A stretch of DNA of 64,000 nt from Malania oleifera (GCF_029873635.1 NC_080422.1:2336001-2400000), one strand, 5' to 3'; shown: positions 47,174-59,915, numbered from the stretch's first letter. Program-made: numbers and translations. Notes: generated from the sequence alone by a model not told the origin.

Positions 47174-50101
47174 TGTCACAGCGTCCGAGAGAAAGGCCTG
47201 GAATAATGTGGGGCAACAACCATGATGGTTTGATGGAGTCGCCACTAACTTGTTATTTACTTAGGTGTGGCTAGTTCACCTAATTACTACTTGTTGATTA
47301 GTCTCTAGGCCAATTCTAAGTTCAAAGAACCAGTAGTCTCAGTCTGCTTTTACCAGAACTGAGATTGAGAGTTCAGTTATGTGAAGGAAAGGTACTAGCA
47401 CCCCCAACGCATCTGTTCGATGAATGGTACCTAATTAATTATGAATTATCCCTAAAATTGACTCGAATGATTCTTAATTAACTCCTAAAAAAACAAATAA
47501 TTATAGAAATTTAAAAAGAAAATGTAAAAAAAAAAAAAATGAAATTTTGGAATATCTAATAAGACCTCCAAATGAAGAGATTTTATTAGATAAACCCCCC
47601 TTAGAATTAATATAGATCTGGTCTGAAACACCTCTTTACCCTTTGTTTAATTATTGGGACACACACACACATCGAACAAAGTATATACAGATATTTAATA
47701 CATGAAATGCTTAAAAATTCATCAAACTCAAGAAAGAAAGTCCTCCAAACATTCCCAAATTTTTCTTGAATTTTTTCACATTTTTCTGCAATTTTTAGGG
47801 ACTTCTAAAGAATTTTTCCTCCATTTTATTTATTTTTGGTATTTTTATTTTCATTTTTTTTGTTATCAAGTAAAAAATAACTCAAATAATTTTTATTTAC
47901 AATTTTTCTGACTTTTTACAATTTTTCTTGATTTTTTCTAATTATTTTTCTATTTTTAAATTTAAAAATAAAACGGTGGTTTAGGATGCGTCAGACTAGT
48001 TCAACAAGTCAATCCGAGTTGACCCAGGTCAAACCGGGTTCAGGGAAGGATCTGCCACGTGTCATTTGACGGTGACAACATGCGGCGCAAGAGTTTTTTT
48101 ATTTTTTATTTTTATTTTTTAATTTGTTGTGACAAGGTGACACTATGCTATGGCAAGATATAACAAGTCCTGAGGGAGTGACACGAACCGCTGACATGGT
48201 AGATCTAACCGTCCAGAGAAAACACACATCGGATGACCTAGATCAAGCCACATTGCTCCCCAAACGCACGGTTCTGGCTGCACCACGTGTCACTATCCGT
48301 ACGGTGACACATGTCCCACTAATTATTTTTTTTAGATCTCATATAAAAACCCTTTTTTTTATTTTCTTTTCCTTTTCCTCTTCTTCTCCCAAACCTTCTC
48401 TAACCTCTCTCTCTCCTCTGCACATCTCTCTCTTCTCAGTGCATCTCACTCTCACTTTCTCTTCTCTCTGCTCCTCTCTCCGTCTTCAATCTCTCTCCCT
48501 CTCTTTCTGTTATTCATATTTTTTTTCTAACCTCTCTCTCTCTTTCTATTACCCTCTCTCTCTCGTCAATCTCACTTCAATCTCTTTTTTTTTTTTTCTT
48601 TCTCTGTCTCTTCTCTTTCATTTTGTTTTCTCTTTGATTTTTTGTTTTCTTGCAGGTTGAAACCCAGATCTACGAAAGTAGCAGAGAGCTTCAAGCTTTC
48701 CACCCTACACCATTTGACTTAAATCAAAGGCATCTTTCTTTTCCTTCTAAAATTTGGATTTCCTTTTATTCTCTACTATTGTATCATTATCTTAGGGATT
48801 TTCCTGTCTTTTCTATAAATTTTCTTGGCTTTTTTTCCAAACCAAACAAGTAGATTAGGGTTACGAATTAATTTTGAGACTAGTTAGGTTACAAGTTGAA
48901 TGAGCTAGGCCAAGTTAGCTTCGGCCCAATTGGGCTATGGGCTGACCAAGTTGGATTAAATTAAGTCAAATAGGGCCTGGGTAGAGGCCAGTTGGACCGG
49001 GCCCAATGAGATTCAATTTGGGCTTAAGTTAGTTTAATATGGGTTTGAGTTAATTAGGTTATCTAGATTGGGCTTGAGGTATCGGCTTAGTGTAGTTAAC
49101 TGGATTAGGCTGGATCCCGAAGCTAAGTTAGAGCTTAGGCCGAGGTAAATGGGTCAATGGACCTAGGTCAAAGTTGAACTAGGTCCGAGGTCCAATGATA
49201 GGTATTTGGGTCAATTGTCTTGGACAGTTGGACACATGTCAAGTTGACCCGGGTCCCGAGTCAAGTATGGGTATTAGGATCTAGGTTGTTGGGCCCGGGC
49301 ATTTGGGTTTTAGGTTAAACTTTCAAAACTAGGTCAACACCTAGGTCTAGAATTAGGAATTGCTACGGAATTTTCATTCAAAATTTTTTTAGAAAACTAG
49401 TTTGAATTTTTGGTCTTAGAATTACTAATTTCTTTAAATTTTTGAATTTACTGAATCTAAAAACAATTAAATCCCAAGCTCAGAACAAACAAAATTAAAA
49501 GAAAATAGTACTAACCTTTTATGCCCCCATAAACCTTTTTGCTTTGTTGTCTCTTCCCCGATTCTCTTCTACTCTTTCTTCCCCGAACTTTCTTGGGTCT
49601 CCACTTGCCAAGCCTTTTTCAGCTTCTGCAATTCGAATCCTTCAGTTTTCAGTCCGTCTTCAGCCTCAGTTAATCAACCTTCTCAATAACCAATTCTTTC
49701 AGTGATCAACTCTTCTCCAATTGTTCTCCCAACAACTCTTTGAATATCTCTATTTATAGATCAAGAGAAGCACTTCCAATTAAATTTAATTGAGCAAATC
49801 AAACTTAATCAATCAATCAAATATAAATTCTAATTGATCAATTAATTTGAATTAGTCCAGCAAATTCAAAGCTAATTAATTGATTTTATTTTGATTTATT
49901 AACTAAAACTATCATGTGAATGAGTGCAAGTGCAAGCATGAAGGTGCTAGCCCACCAAACTTTTTTCCTACATTTTTCTATTTTTTCCTTCTTTTTTTCA
50001 TTTTCCATGTATTCAATTTTTTTATTTTTTATTCAAAACTGTACAAGATAAATATAAATTGAATGGAGTGGTATGATTTTTTGCTATATAAAGTGTCTAC
50101 A

Positions 50102-50114
50102 GCCGCCCCTCTTT
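50102..50114 (-). other. Polypurine tract of T1
   Basis: On the minus strand AAAGAGGGGCGGC lies directly before the LTR start TGTAGACAC. It is one base different from the tract at 52,174-52,186. Confidence 0.75.
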
Positions 50115-50299
50115 ATAGATTTGTTACTTAGGATGACAAGAAGACCTGTCTCTTGGCATCCTATAGTAACAAATTTATAAAGACGGAAGACATAAATTTT
50201 GGATTGGGCGTTATAGAGCAAAATCTTGGCAAAAGAGAATGTATGGATTTACAAACAGTGCATAGAATCTAGATCAATTCAACAAATTTAAACTATCCT

Positions 50300-50990
50300 A
50301 GTTTATGGAGAGCTCACTACCATGGATTTGAGAACTATGCCACATGCCTCCAAGGTAAATAAACCATCACAACTTGAAAATATCAACTTGGAAACAACTG
50401 CTCGGATTTGGGAACTAATGTCACATGCCTCCGAGACAACCAAATCATAAACTACTCAAATTTAGAATCTAATGTCACATGCCTCCAAGACAACCAAATC
50501 ATAAACTACTCCGAAGTAGACATAATAACTTGGAATCGACTACTCGGATTTAAGATCTAATGTCATAAGCATCCAAAGTAGGCAAAACTTGGAAGCGACT
50601 ACTCGGATTCGGTAACTAACGCCACAAGCATCCAAAGTAGACAAAATAACTTGAAAGTGACAACTCAGATTTGGGAACTAATGTCACGTGCCTCTGAGAT
50701 AGAAAAAACAACTTGGAAGACTACTCAGATTTGGAAACTAATACCACAAACATCCGGAGTAGACAAAACAACTTGGAAGCAACTACTCGGATTTGGGGAC
50801 TAATGCCTCAAACATCCAAAGTAGACAAAATAACTTGGAAGCGACTACTCAGATTTGGGAACTAATGCCCCAAGCATTCGAAGTAAACAAAACAACTTGG
50901 AAGCGACTACTCGAATTTGGGGACTAACACCCCAAGCATCCGAAGTTGACAAAATAATTTGGAAGCGACTACTAGGATTTCCAAGGTAGT
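50300..50990 (-). repeat. Tandem array, about 60-bp unit (T1 3' UTR)
   Basis: About eleven units contain GCGACTACTCGGATTTGGGA, ACTAATGCCACAAGCATCC and GAAGTAGACAAAATAACTT. Read on the other strand they match the array at 58,620-59,560. Confidence 0.85.
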
Positions 50991-51167
50991 CAATCACGAT
51001 TTGAGAAAACTAACTACTTGGTGGGGGGTGGGAGGGGAAACCAATCCCTATACCCTAATTAGAACGCAGACCATTCTAACCTACAGAAGGCAATGAATTG
51101 AAGGAGTGAGAAGTGGAATAAACACCATTTACAAAATCTATAAAAGAAGTTTGTCTGATATGAACAT

Positions 51168-52075
51168 TGTTGGCCTAACATGACTTTCGAATCCTGTTTG
51201 GATGATAACAAATAAAGGATAATTTAACAAGATATGGTTTAAGTGATGATATTTCAGGAAACCTAGTATGTCAAGTTCAAAAGGTGCAAGAATTGAAAGT
51301 CCAAAGATCACAAGTACCATAAAACTATACTTCATTCACAAAGTGATCAAATGAAAGCTCAAAGAGGTCCAAGATGGTCAAGACATATGAAGCTTAACAA
51401 ATACTCAAGCTCAAGGCAAAGATGATTCAAAGTGATGATATACATAATGACTTCAAAGTTTAGAGAGTTTTTAATGTCTTTAGTAAGTCTTATGTAAGTA
51501 CTTCACTTTAAATATCATTTTGAATGCTTTGAAGCTCATTAGGGGTTAATATGGACTTAAAGACCTTCCTTTGAAAAGCCTGGAAAATACTCTTTAAAAG
51601 TATCAAAGTAAGATGGCCAAGGATTTTGAAAACAAACCTGAAAAATAGTATTTTTATCTGTTTAGGCGACTGACCTGTGCTTGGTTAGGCAACTGGCCAA
51701 ATTCCTGAATTGAATTTGAACAGACAGTGAAGGATCAGGCGACTAACCCCTGGCACCTTAGGCGACTGACCTCGAACGGTTCAGGAGACTGACCCTCGTA
51801 AATAGCTAGTTTTTTTAAATGACTTTTAAATTTCAAATTCGAGTTGCTTATGCCCCAAACTTTATAAAAACTTGGGAAACACTCCAAGTTACTTGGGCAA
51901 CACGAATTTATCACCTTTTGAGTCTATAAATACATGATTTCTCAAATCAAATCATACACCAAGAATTGAAAATCAATTTTCAAACCAAATTGCTCACTCT
52001 CTCTCACTCCTTCATATCCCTGACTATCAACAGCAAGCAGTACCTGATTGATCAAAAAGCATAAAGCAGTTTTGT
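51168..52075 (+). mobile_element. Copia LTR remnant, 3'-truncated
   Basis: It starts TGTTGGCCTAACATGAC with TTGGATGATAACAAA (the opening shared by the other copia LTRs here), has a motif array at 51,662-51,800 (GGCGACTGACC type) and a TATA box (TATAAATA, 51,925-51,932). The R/U5 part with the GGACGTAGG block and the LTR end are missing, so the LTR stops soon after the transcript leader. It lies between two Tat-like 3' ends. Confidence 0.7.
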
Positions 52076-52186
52076 AGCCCGGCTAAAATAGGTGGCTTTT
52101 ATCTTTGTAGGTTTGTTACTAAAGGTAACATAGGAAAGCTCTTACTGTTACCTTGAAACAACAAAGCATATAAAGAGGGGCAGCTG
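52076..52186 (+). mobile_element. Tat/Ogre-like 3' UTR end with polypurine tract (T2)
   Basis: GGTTTGTTACTAAAGGTAAC and the final AAAGAGGGGCAGC (52,174-52,186) directly precede the LTR start TGTAGACACCCC. The order matches T1 in mirror image, so this is the end of an internal region, not random flank. Confidence 0.65.
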
Positions 52187-52762
52187 TAGACACCCCAATT
52201 TTAACCAAACCTCTCTTTTTCACTATGTGGGGACCCTTCGTAATAACATGGTAATTTACGTAAGGAGGGGTCGACTTTGTATTCCGAAAATTTGAGGGCC
52301 TTTTTCGAAAATTCTAATTTAGTCCTTTTAAAAGCCTTTTTATTGAGTCCTAAGTCCTTATGATTTAAAATTGAATCCTTGAAGTCCCTATTGTTTTAAA
52401 ATCAAGTCCTTTTTCTTTCGAAATTATGTCCTTTTTTTATTTTTAAATTAAGTATTTTTTTAAAAAAAATTGAGTCCTCATTATCTTAAAATTAATTAAG
52501 TCCTTTTTTATTTAAAATTGAGTCCTTTTAAAACGGAGTCCTTTTGTTTCCGGAAATTAAGTTCACCTTCACCCCTTTTTTGCAACCAGGTCCCACAAGG
52601 TAACTATTGAAAAAATCAATTCCTCATATTTGATACGGGAATACAAATACAGTGGAATAAAATATAAAAAGGGAATATGCGAAAATATCCAAATTACATT
52701 GAATGATTTATTTCCAAAAATAGAAAAAATTTGTATTAATTGGAAGATTAAGGAATAAATTT

Positions 52763-54807
52763 TGTTGGTCTTACAAGGCTTAACATCTTGTTTTGATGCT
52801 AACAAACAAGAGAAAATTAACATATTTGGTTGAGTAATGATATTTCGGATTTACAAGGATCAAGCATATAAATACAAGGTCAAGGATCCATTGCAAGCTT
52901 CTACTTCAAAGAAGGATGATCATATGAAGCTTAAAGCATGGATTTCAAGATGATATTTTAAAGTTTGAAGAATATGAGAGTAAAAGCTTGAAGTATGCCA
53001 AAGAAAAGCAAAGCAAGAGAGCTCAAAAGACAAGCATGAAGACTCAAGCACCAAGAATGTCCAAAGTCCTAGAAGTCTTTATGTAAGTGCTTCATATTTT
53101 AAATATCTTTTGAAATATTTTTGAAACTCTTTTAGGGTTGAATATGGACTTAGAGACCAGTTTTTTTAAACCCTGGAAAATGTTTTTGAAAAGTCAAATT
53201 CAAGTTTTTCAAATAACAAAAGGTTTAAGAGCTTAAAAAAATATATAAGTTTTGGAAAAATTGACTAGTTAGTCGACTGACCAGAACGCACTGAATTTTC
53301 CCAACCGACTGACAAATATAACCGTTGATTAACTGCCCAGCCGACTGACCATCTTGAATTGCGATCAATCAGCTGACTGACAAGCCTAGCCGACTGACAT
53401 GTCCAACCGACTGACAATTACCTGGAATTTATTTCTGGCAGACAGAAAGGTCTCAGCAGCCTGTCCAACTGACTAACCTTGTGTAAAATGCCTACCCAGT
53501 CGCCTGTCCAGCTGACTGACCCTACAGGAATTTGAATTTTGAACTTCAACGGGAAAATTCTAAAAATTAGTTTTTCAAATGTGAACAAAAAGCTTGGTGG
53601 ACACTCCAAGTAACTTGGGAAACAAAAAACTCACTCTTAAAAGTCTATAAATACTCCTTTAACCCAAGGTATTAATTGAACCAAGCAATCACACAACATT
53701 CAAGCATCATACTCTTAAAGCTCTCATGCTCTCATCTTTGCACATCTAAATTGCTGATATTTTCTGGAAGCAACTGATCAATCCTTCTCAGTGGTTCCGA
53801 ATTGATTCTCATTTAGAAGGAAAAATTGGTGATATCTTATACTTGAGCTTCAATTCTATTTCATCTTGATATTTAAATTCTTGAAGTACATAGTGCTGAA
53901 TTTGTACTAATCTGCTCTGTTTGAGAGTATTCTTGTACGCAACATTTACTTCGTAGTTCTTGTAATTCTTGGACGATTCAAAGTGTTTGGATCGTTGACC
54001 AAGCGTGAGGTATCGCTTGGATAGGTGATTACTCTAGCCTATTGAAGGAGTGCCCAAGTGTGGGGTATCACTTGGAGAGGTGCAACTCTAGCCTACTGAA
54101 AGAGTGTGTAACGGTTTTGTTCCGCCCGCAAAGGAACTGGTTTAGTGAATCCTTTGGTAGTTTGCCAAAGGCAAGGACATAAGCTAGGGATAAGTCGAAC
54201 CTCGTAAAAAACTCGATTTCACTCTCTTTCCCTTACTCTCTTTATTTTCAGCAAACATATAAACTGCATGGATGTTTTTAACTCCTTAATCATAAAAACT
54301 ACGTGGATTGGAAATTAAATAAACCAAAGTTTAATTTTGATTTGGGATTGCGGAAACCGAAAGGGAGTACATTGGTTGATCAATACTTCGCATAAACCTC
54401 AAAGGGAGTACATTGATTGGTTAACACCCAAAGACAAATTAACTAAGAGTTTATTTAAATTATGAGTTGTTGGAAATTTGAGTTGTGGTTTGCATTGAAG
54501 AATCAATTTCATTCTCTACAGGGCTTGCATAAAATTTCGTATACACAGGGCTAATAACAAAAGCCGAAAGCTGAATATTAAATTTTGATTGGCTAAATGT
54601 TTAAGTTTTGATTTACTTGAGTTGTGCTGTGAATAGTTGTGGATTGAATAAAGAACTAAGGATTGAATGTATGATTGCTGAAATAACAAAAGGTCAAGAA
54701 TTCATTGAAAGAATTATAAAAGAGGTTAAGAATCTTAAAAAGAATTAAAAGAAAATTTTAAATAATCCAATTCACCCCCCCTCTTGGGACTACTCCCTAG
54801 ATTTTCA
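52763..54807 (+). mobile_element. Solo copia LTR (SIRE-like), inside a Tat-like LTR
   Basis: The LTR is about 2.05 kb, starts TGTTGGTC and ends TTTTCA, and is flanked by AATTT at 52,758-52,762 and 54,808-54,812. It carries a CCGACTGAC array (53,267-53,523), a TATA box (TATAAATA, 53,646-53,653), AAGGCAAGGACATAAGC, and CACCCCCCCTCTTGGGA near its end. It is related to the remnant at 51,168, with which it shares GACACTCCAAGTAACTTGGG-like sequence before the TATA box. Confidence 0.82.
53267..53653 (+). promoter_or_regulatory. Motif array and TATA box of the solo LTR
   Basis: About ten copies of (A/G)(G/C)C(C/T)GACTGAC(C/A) stand in U3, with a well-formed TATAAATA about 120 bases beyond the last copy. 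The order is the same as in elements A, B and C. Confidence 0.55.
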
Positions 54808-56639
54808 AATTTTTTAAAAACCCTAAACCTATAAAGGGGGCACATTTGCCCAAGAAATGCAAGAAGCACAGCCGCCTAAGAGAGGAGGCATAGCCACACA
54901 AAGGGAGAGGCACGGCCTCCCAAGGAGAGAAAGGGAGAGGAGTGGACGTTCCTGCGCAGTCAACTTGATGCGGACAATCGGATAGTGATTTCTCTTCCGA
55001 TGAAGCTGAAATTGGACCAAGTTGTTCATAACTCATTCTTATTAATTCTGATCGATTGGATTATTATTTGGAGCTTTGCAACTTTGCTTTCATGCCTTGG
55101 ACAGTAGCCTCATTGTAGCAGCGGCTTCAAGATGGGAGGTGCCTGCGCAGTCAACTTGATCTAGATGATCGGATGGCGATTTCTTGTCTGATGGAGCTGA
55201 AATTTTAACAGGTTGTTTATGACTCATTCTTATTAATTCTTACTAATTGGATTATTATTTGGAGCTTTGCAACTTTGTTTTTGTGCCTTGGACAACATCT
55301 CTCTTCTTCTCCCTCTCCATAGGTAGGAATTTTTATGGTATATTTTAATGCTTATTGTGTTCTTTATTTGTTTGTTTAACAAAGTTTTATTTTATGCTTA
55401 TGCTTGTATTTTTTTCATGTAATGGTTGTCTAATATTTGTTTTGTTCAATGCTTGTATTTTTTATTCATGTTATGATTTCCTATATTTGTTTTTTCAATT
55501 CTGTTGATATTTGTGTTGTTCTTATTTTTGTATCCAACTATGCTTGTTTTTGTTTAAATGTCACCTATTTATATTTAGTTTATTTTATTATTATGTTTAT
55601 ATTATTATTACGTTTATCTTTATTATTATGCATTGTAGTATTTTAGTGTATTATTATGTTCGTATTATTATTATGATTATTATGTATTGTGGTATTTTAT
55701 TTAATCATTATGTGGTATTTTACTATTTTAGTTTATTATTATGTTTATTTTTATTATCATTATGTTTATATTATTATTATGATTATCATGTATTGTGGTA
55801 TTTTATTTTATCTTTATGTGATATTTTAATATTTCAGTTTATTATTATGTTTATCTTTATTATTATTATGTTTATACTTTTATCTTTATGTTTTATGGTA
55901 TTTTAGTATTTTAGTTTATTATTATGTTTATCTTTATTATTATGTATTGTGGTATTTTAGTTTATCGTTATTCTTATGTATTGTGGTATTTTGTATTTAG
56001 TATTATTATGCTTATATTTTATTATATGTTCTATATTCGTATTTTTTTTATTATATGTTAAAAAAAAACCCTTGAAAAGTCCAGGAAGTTTGTTTTAAAA
56101 AATGTTAAAAATGGCTAGAAAAACTCCACAAAAATTTTGAAAAATTAGGCATGTTTGAAAAAAAAAAATACCTTTGGTTGATTTTCTTAATTTTTGTGTG
56201 TGTTCCTATGATTATAAAAAGGGAAATTGAGTTCTTTTAGACCTCACCTGTATCGGCTCTGAGCGAGGTTTTCCTAACAAGATCCCCTCATTTAGAGGTC
56301 TTATTAGACATTCTTAAAACACACCCGCGTTTTCAAATTTCTTGTAAATTCTGTACATTTATTTGTTTTGTTTAAATTTTATTTAAAGGGGTAAATTAAA
56401 GGTAATTAAATTCAATTTGGAGATAATTCTTAATTAATTAGGTACCGTTCATAGAACGAGTGTGTAGGGGGTGCTAATACCTTCCTCTCACAAAACCAAA
56501 CTCTCGATCCCAATATTAGTATACGCAGACTGAGACTACTTTTTGAGTAGTAATTAGGTGTTCTAACCGCACCAAAAAAAAAGTTAGTGGTGACTCCAAA
56601 TTCAATTTTTTTCAAAAATCACACATATTATTATTTTCC

Positions 56640-58167
56640 TCAACCAGTATTCCCAAAAAGAACCAAAAAAAAATTAACCATTTGTTAGTCCATTTGAGCC
56701 TGAATGTTAAATCGATATTTTCTTAAAAGTCAATTTACCAAAAATTTAACTTGGGTTTGAGTCTCCTAGTGTTTGACAAGTCTTTGGAGGCAATGAACAC
56801 TACCAAAAAGATGGCAAACCATTTTTCCGATACCCAAAAGAAAGTCAAAGAAGAAATCTCTTATTAGCCCTTTTGAGGTTGAAAAATTCATCACACCCCA
56901 CACTGGGTAGTTTCAAAAAAAATTAGTCCCAAATGGAGCCCAGATAAAAAGGGAGCTAGCTAAGATTCCTTCATAAAAGGAAAAGCAAAAGATGTAGTAT
57001 ATATATATAAGAAAAAAGAAGAATGGAAGAAAAAAAAGGGGGGGGCATACTTCATAGGTGATCTTTGACCAATGTTACATTTGATAAAGTTGACAATTTT
57101 GAGTCTTATTAAACTTTTTCTTCTTTAACCTATATTTCTAGCCTACATAACGGTCCAAAAGAAAGTCCTATCGAGATTGGTACATATTGTTATCTCAAAT
57201 GAATTGACAGGCTCGGTGTTGAATCTGAACTACGTAATGACCTAATCCTAAAAAGGTACGTAAGCAGCTTGTTCAAATAACAAGTTCGGTCAATATTTTG
57301 CAAAAACTTTGCACAAACTAGGATAGAAAATATTATTATGGGACAGGATTTTTGAACCTTAGTTTCTCTTTTCTTCTGAAAACATGTATCCTTAAGCATA
57401 CGTTTCACCCTGTGACTTAAAGTCCCCCCTGAGATTGGAATATTGATTAGACTACTTAATGAAACACTAGTTACAACTAAAGATAGAAAGTTCAAAATGA
57501 GTCGTAAAATACAAAGCAAGGAGGTATCTTTGAGTAGTGATGCAGTGGGGGAGTTATGTTTATTGCCAAAGGAGGCCAATCAAAAAAAAAAGAAAAGGAA
57601 AAAAAGGATATTTGCCCATTGATGCGATTCTCTAAGTTAGTAGCAAAGTTACATTGGCATCAAAGTACTAGTAAAGTTGTTTCCTATTAAAGAAGCACAG
57701 AAAATCAAATAAAAGCAAGCAAGTTTGAGCATTCCATTCATATCCTCGATGAGATTGTGCATTTGTTCATGTAAATTTTAAATTGATTTTAAAACATTAA
57801 GAATGCAATCTAAATAAGGTCCTTGTTGAGAAAATGCAAGATGGACATGAGCAGTCACAAGTAAATTAACTGAGGCAGATTTCATGTTGAGTTCTAGGGA
57901 AACAAAATTCAAGGGCATTCATATCAGATTAGAATTCGAAAATATGGCCAAGATCAGAGTTTGGTTTGTTGATCACAGAAGTGTTGGAGAAAGAAAAGTT
58001 CATACATCATCATGCATTACATTAAAACAAAAAAATGCATACATATCATCATGTCAGGCACCCATGCATTCACGGCATACAACATTTTCTTGTGGAAACC
58101 ATGCATATCCATCATTCCTGCTCAGTCAAATCATTATTTTCTATGAATTCAAATGGTCAGAGTTCTA
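56640..58167 (+). mobile_element. Tat/Ogre-like internal remnant (T3), non-coding
   Basis: The only open frames are short and unrecognised. Its place before the tandem arrays and before a 3' LTR on the same strand makes it the residue of an internal region after large loss. Phrases like GATAAAAAGGGAGCTAGC and runs of A are all that stand out. Confidence 0.4.
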
Positions 58168-58450
58168 CTTTGAGTGCTGGGGCATCGGTCCTCAGATCCG
58201 AGTAGTTCTTGCAAAAATGTTTTTCAAATACTGGGACATCGGTCCTCAGATCCAATTTGTTATTGCAAGAACATTTTTCAAATACTGGGGCATCGGTCGT
58301 CGTATCCAATTTGTTCTTGCAAAAATAATTTTCAAATACTGGGGCATTGGTCCTCAGATCCAATTTGTCATTGCAAGAAAGCTTTTCCAGCCTTGGGGCA
58401 TTGGTCCTTAGACCCAAGTGGTTCTTGCCATAAATTGTGTTTTCGAATGC
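58168..58450 (+). repeat. Tandem array 1 in T3, about 57-bp unit
   Basis: Five units contain TGGGGCATCGGTCCTCAGAT, CCAATTTGTTCTTGCAA and ATTTTTCAAATAC. The open frame across it is a by-product of the repeat. Confidence 0.9.
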
Positions 58451-58469
58451 TGGGGCATTACGCCTCCAA

Positions 58470-58620
58470 AATTCAAATAATCACTTCCAAGTTGTCCCGA
58501 CCGTCTCGTTCATTCAAGAGGTCTATTCCAAGTTATCTCAACTATCTCGTTCATTCGAGAGGTCTATTCCAAGTTACCCCGACTATCTTGTTCATTCGAG
58601 AGGTCATCTTCCACTTAGAA
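58470..58620 (+). repeat. Tandem array 2 in T3, about 45-bp unit
   Basis: About three units contain TCTCGTTCATTCGAGAGGTC and TATTCCAAGTTA. CATTCGAGAGG closes each one. The unit is distinct from its neighbours. Confidence 0.8.
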
Positions 58621-59560
58621 AATGCTCTGGCTCTCGGGTCAAGTACGCAAGTAGTCATCTTCCAATCAGAAAATGCTCTGGCTCTCGGGTTAAATACCCG
58701 AGTAGTCATCTTTCAATCAGAAAATGCCCTGGCTCTCAGGTCAAGTACCCAAATAGTCATCTTCTACCAAGAAAATGTTCTGGCTACCTCGGGGCACGTG
58801 GCATTGTTCCCAAATCCAAGTAGTCATCTTCCAACTAGAAAATACTCTGACTACCTCGAAGGCACGACTTTGTTCCCAAAACCGAGTAGTCATCTTCCAA
58901 TTAGAAAATGTTTTGGCTACCTCGAAGGCACGTGACTTTATTCCCAAATCCGAGTAGTCATCTTCCAACTAGAAAATGCTCTGCCTACCTCGGAGGCACA
59001 TGGCATTATTCCCAAATTCGAGTAGTCATCTTCCAACTAAAAAATGCCCTGGCTACCTTAGAGGCACGGGGCATTGTTCCCAAATCCGAGTAGTCATCTT
59101 CCAACTAGAAAATGCTCTAGCTACCTCGGAGGCACGTGACTTTGTTTCCAAATCCAAGTAGCCATCTTCCAACTAGAAAATGCTCTTACTACCTTGGAGG
59201 CACGTGACTTTGTTCCCAAATCTGAGTAGTCATCTTCAAACTAGAAAATGATCTAACTACCTCTAAGGCACGTGGCTTTGTTCCCAAATCCGAGTAGTCA
59301 TCTTTCAACTAGAAAATGCTCTGGCTACCTCAGAGGCACATGGCATTGTTCCCAAATTCGAGTAGTCATCTTCCAAATAGAAAATGCTCTAACTACCTCA
59401 GAGACCCAAGTAGTCATCTTCCACCAATAAAATGTTCTGGCTATCTCAGGGTCAAATCCCCGAATAGTCATCTTCCACCAAGAAAATGCTCTGTCTATCT
59501 CGGGGTCAAATCCCCAAGTAGTCCTCTTCCACCAAGAAAATGCTCTAGCTCTCTAGTTTA
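58620..59560 (+). repeat. Tandem array 3 in T3, about 60-68-bp unit
   Basis: About fourteen units contain AGTAGTCATCTTCCAACTAG, AAAATGCTCTGGCTACCTCG and GGCACGTGGCATTGTTCCC. The ends of the array have shorter units that lack the GGCACGTG part. The reverse complement matches the T1 array at 50,300-50,990, so the two remnants belong to one lineage. Confidence 0.9.
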
Positions 59561-59629
59561 AGTACTTCGGTAGCCATTTTAAAAAGTTCACTAACCACCA
59601 ACATTCTGAAAAAGTTCACTAACTACTAG

Positions 59630-59635
<6 letters not shown>

Positions 59636-59681
<46 letters not shown>
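59636..59681. repeat. (CT)n microsatellite
   Basis: A perfect CT run is followed by a duplicated CCCACTCATGCATTTCATGC unit at 59,694-59,755. Confidence 0.95.
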
Positions 59682-59684
<3 letters not shown>

Positions 59685-59689
59685 CTCTC

Positions 59690-59882
59690 CAACACCCACT
59701 CATGCATTTCATGCATGCACGAACACACACCCACTCATGCATTTCATGCATGCACAGACACACCCGCTTATGCATCCCTTTATTATTTTTTTATTTTATG
59801 TATTTTTAATGTTTATTTATATTTGTTTGATTTTCTGTTTGAATGTATTGTGGTATTTCATTTTTTTCTCTTTATTACTATG

Positions 59883-59915
<33 letters not shown>

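Larger units (their letters stand above)
47174..51060 (-). mobile_element. Tat/Ogre-like Ty3/gypsy 3' end (T1), remnant
   Basis: On the minus strand there is a 3' untranslated region with a tandem array (50,990 down to 50,300), a polypurine tract AAAGAGGGGCGGC (50,102-50,114) and a roughly 2.9 kb LTR (50,101 down to 47,174) that starts TGTAGACAC and ends GCTGTGACA. The LTR has a TATA box (TCTATAAATAG, near 49,750-49,760) and near its end TTAGTGGCGACTCCA, a phrase I associate with Tat/Ogre LTRs. No gag or pol is left. LTR positions 48,900-49,320 hold many diverged GGCCCA/TTGGGC phrases. Confidence 0.7.
52187..56640 (+). repeat. Tat/Ogre-like LTR (T2), interrupted by a solo LTR
   Basis: The LTR starts TGTAGACACCCCAATTTT and resumes after the solo copia LTR at 54,808. 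Later parts include CCTATAAAGGGGG (54,829-54,841, TATA-like), a region rich in TTATTATTATGTTTAT, and TTAGTGGTGACTCCAAATTC. It loses similarity to the LTR at 59,690-60,972 near 56,640, about 50 bases short of the expected end. No primer site follows. Fossil. Confidence 0.65.

Noticed and set aside
48145-48660. 171-codon frame with serine/leucine/phenylalanine-rich protein, plus strand
   Set aside because: It crosses CT-rich sequence within the Tat-like LTR on the opposite strand. A plus-strand TATAAAAA (about 48,340) and a TTGCAG acceptor-like site (about 48,651) are suggestive, but no gene family is recognisable.
58174-58935. 253-codon open frame in the T3 tandem arrays
   Set aside because: It is made of translated 57-, 45- and 64-bp units; all three frames are open over parts of the array, so it is a by-product.
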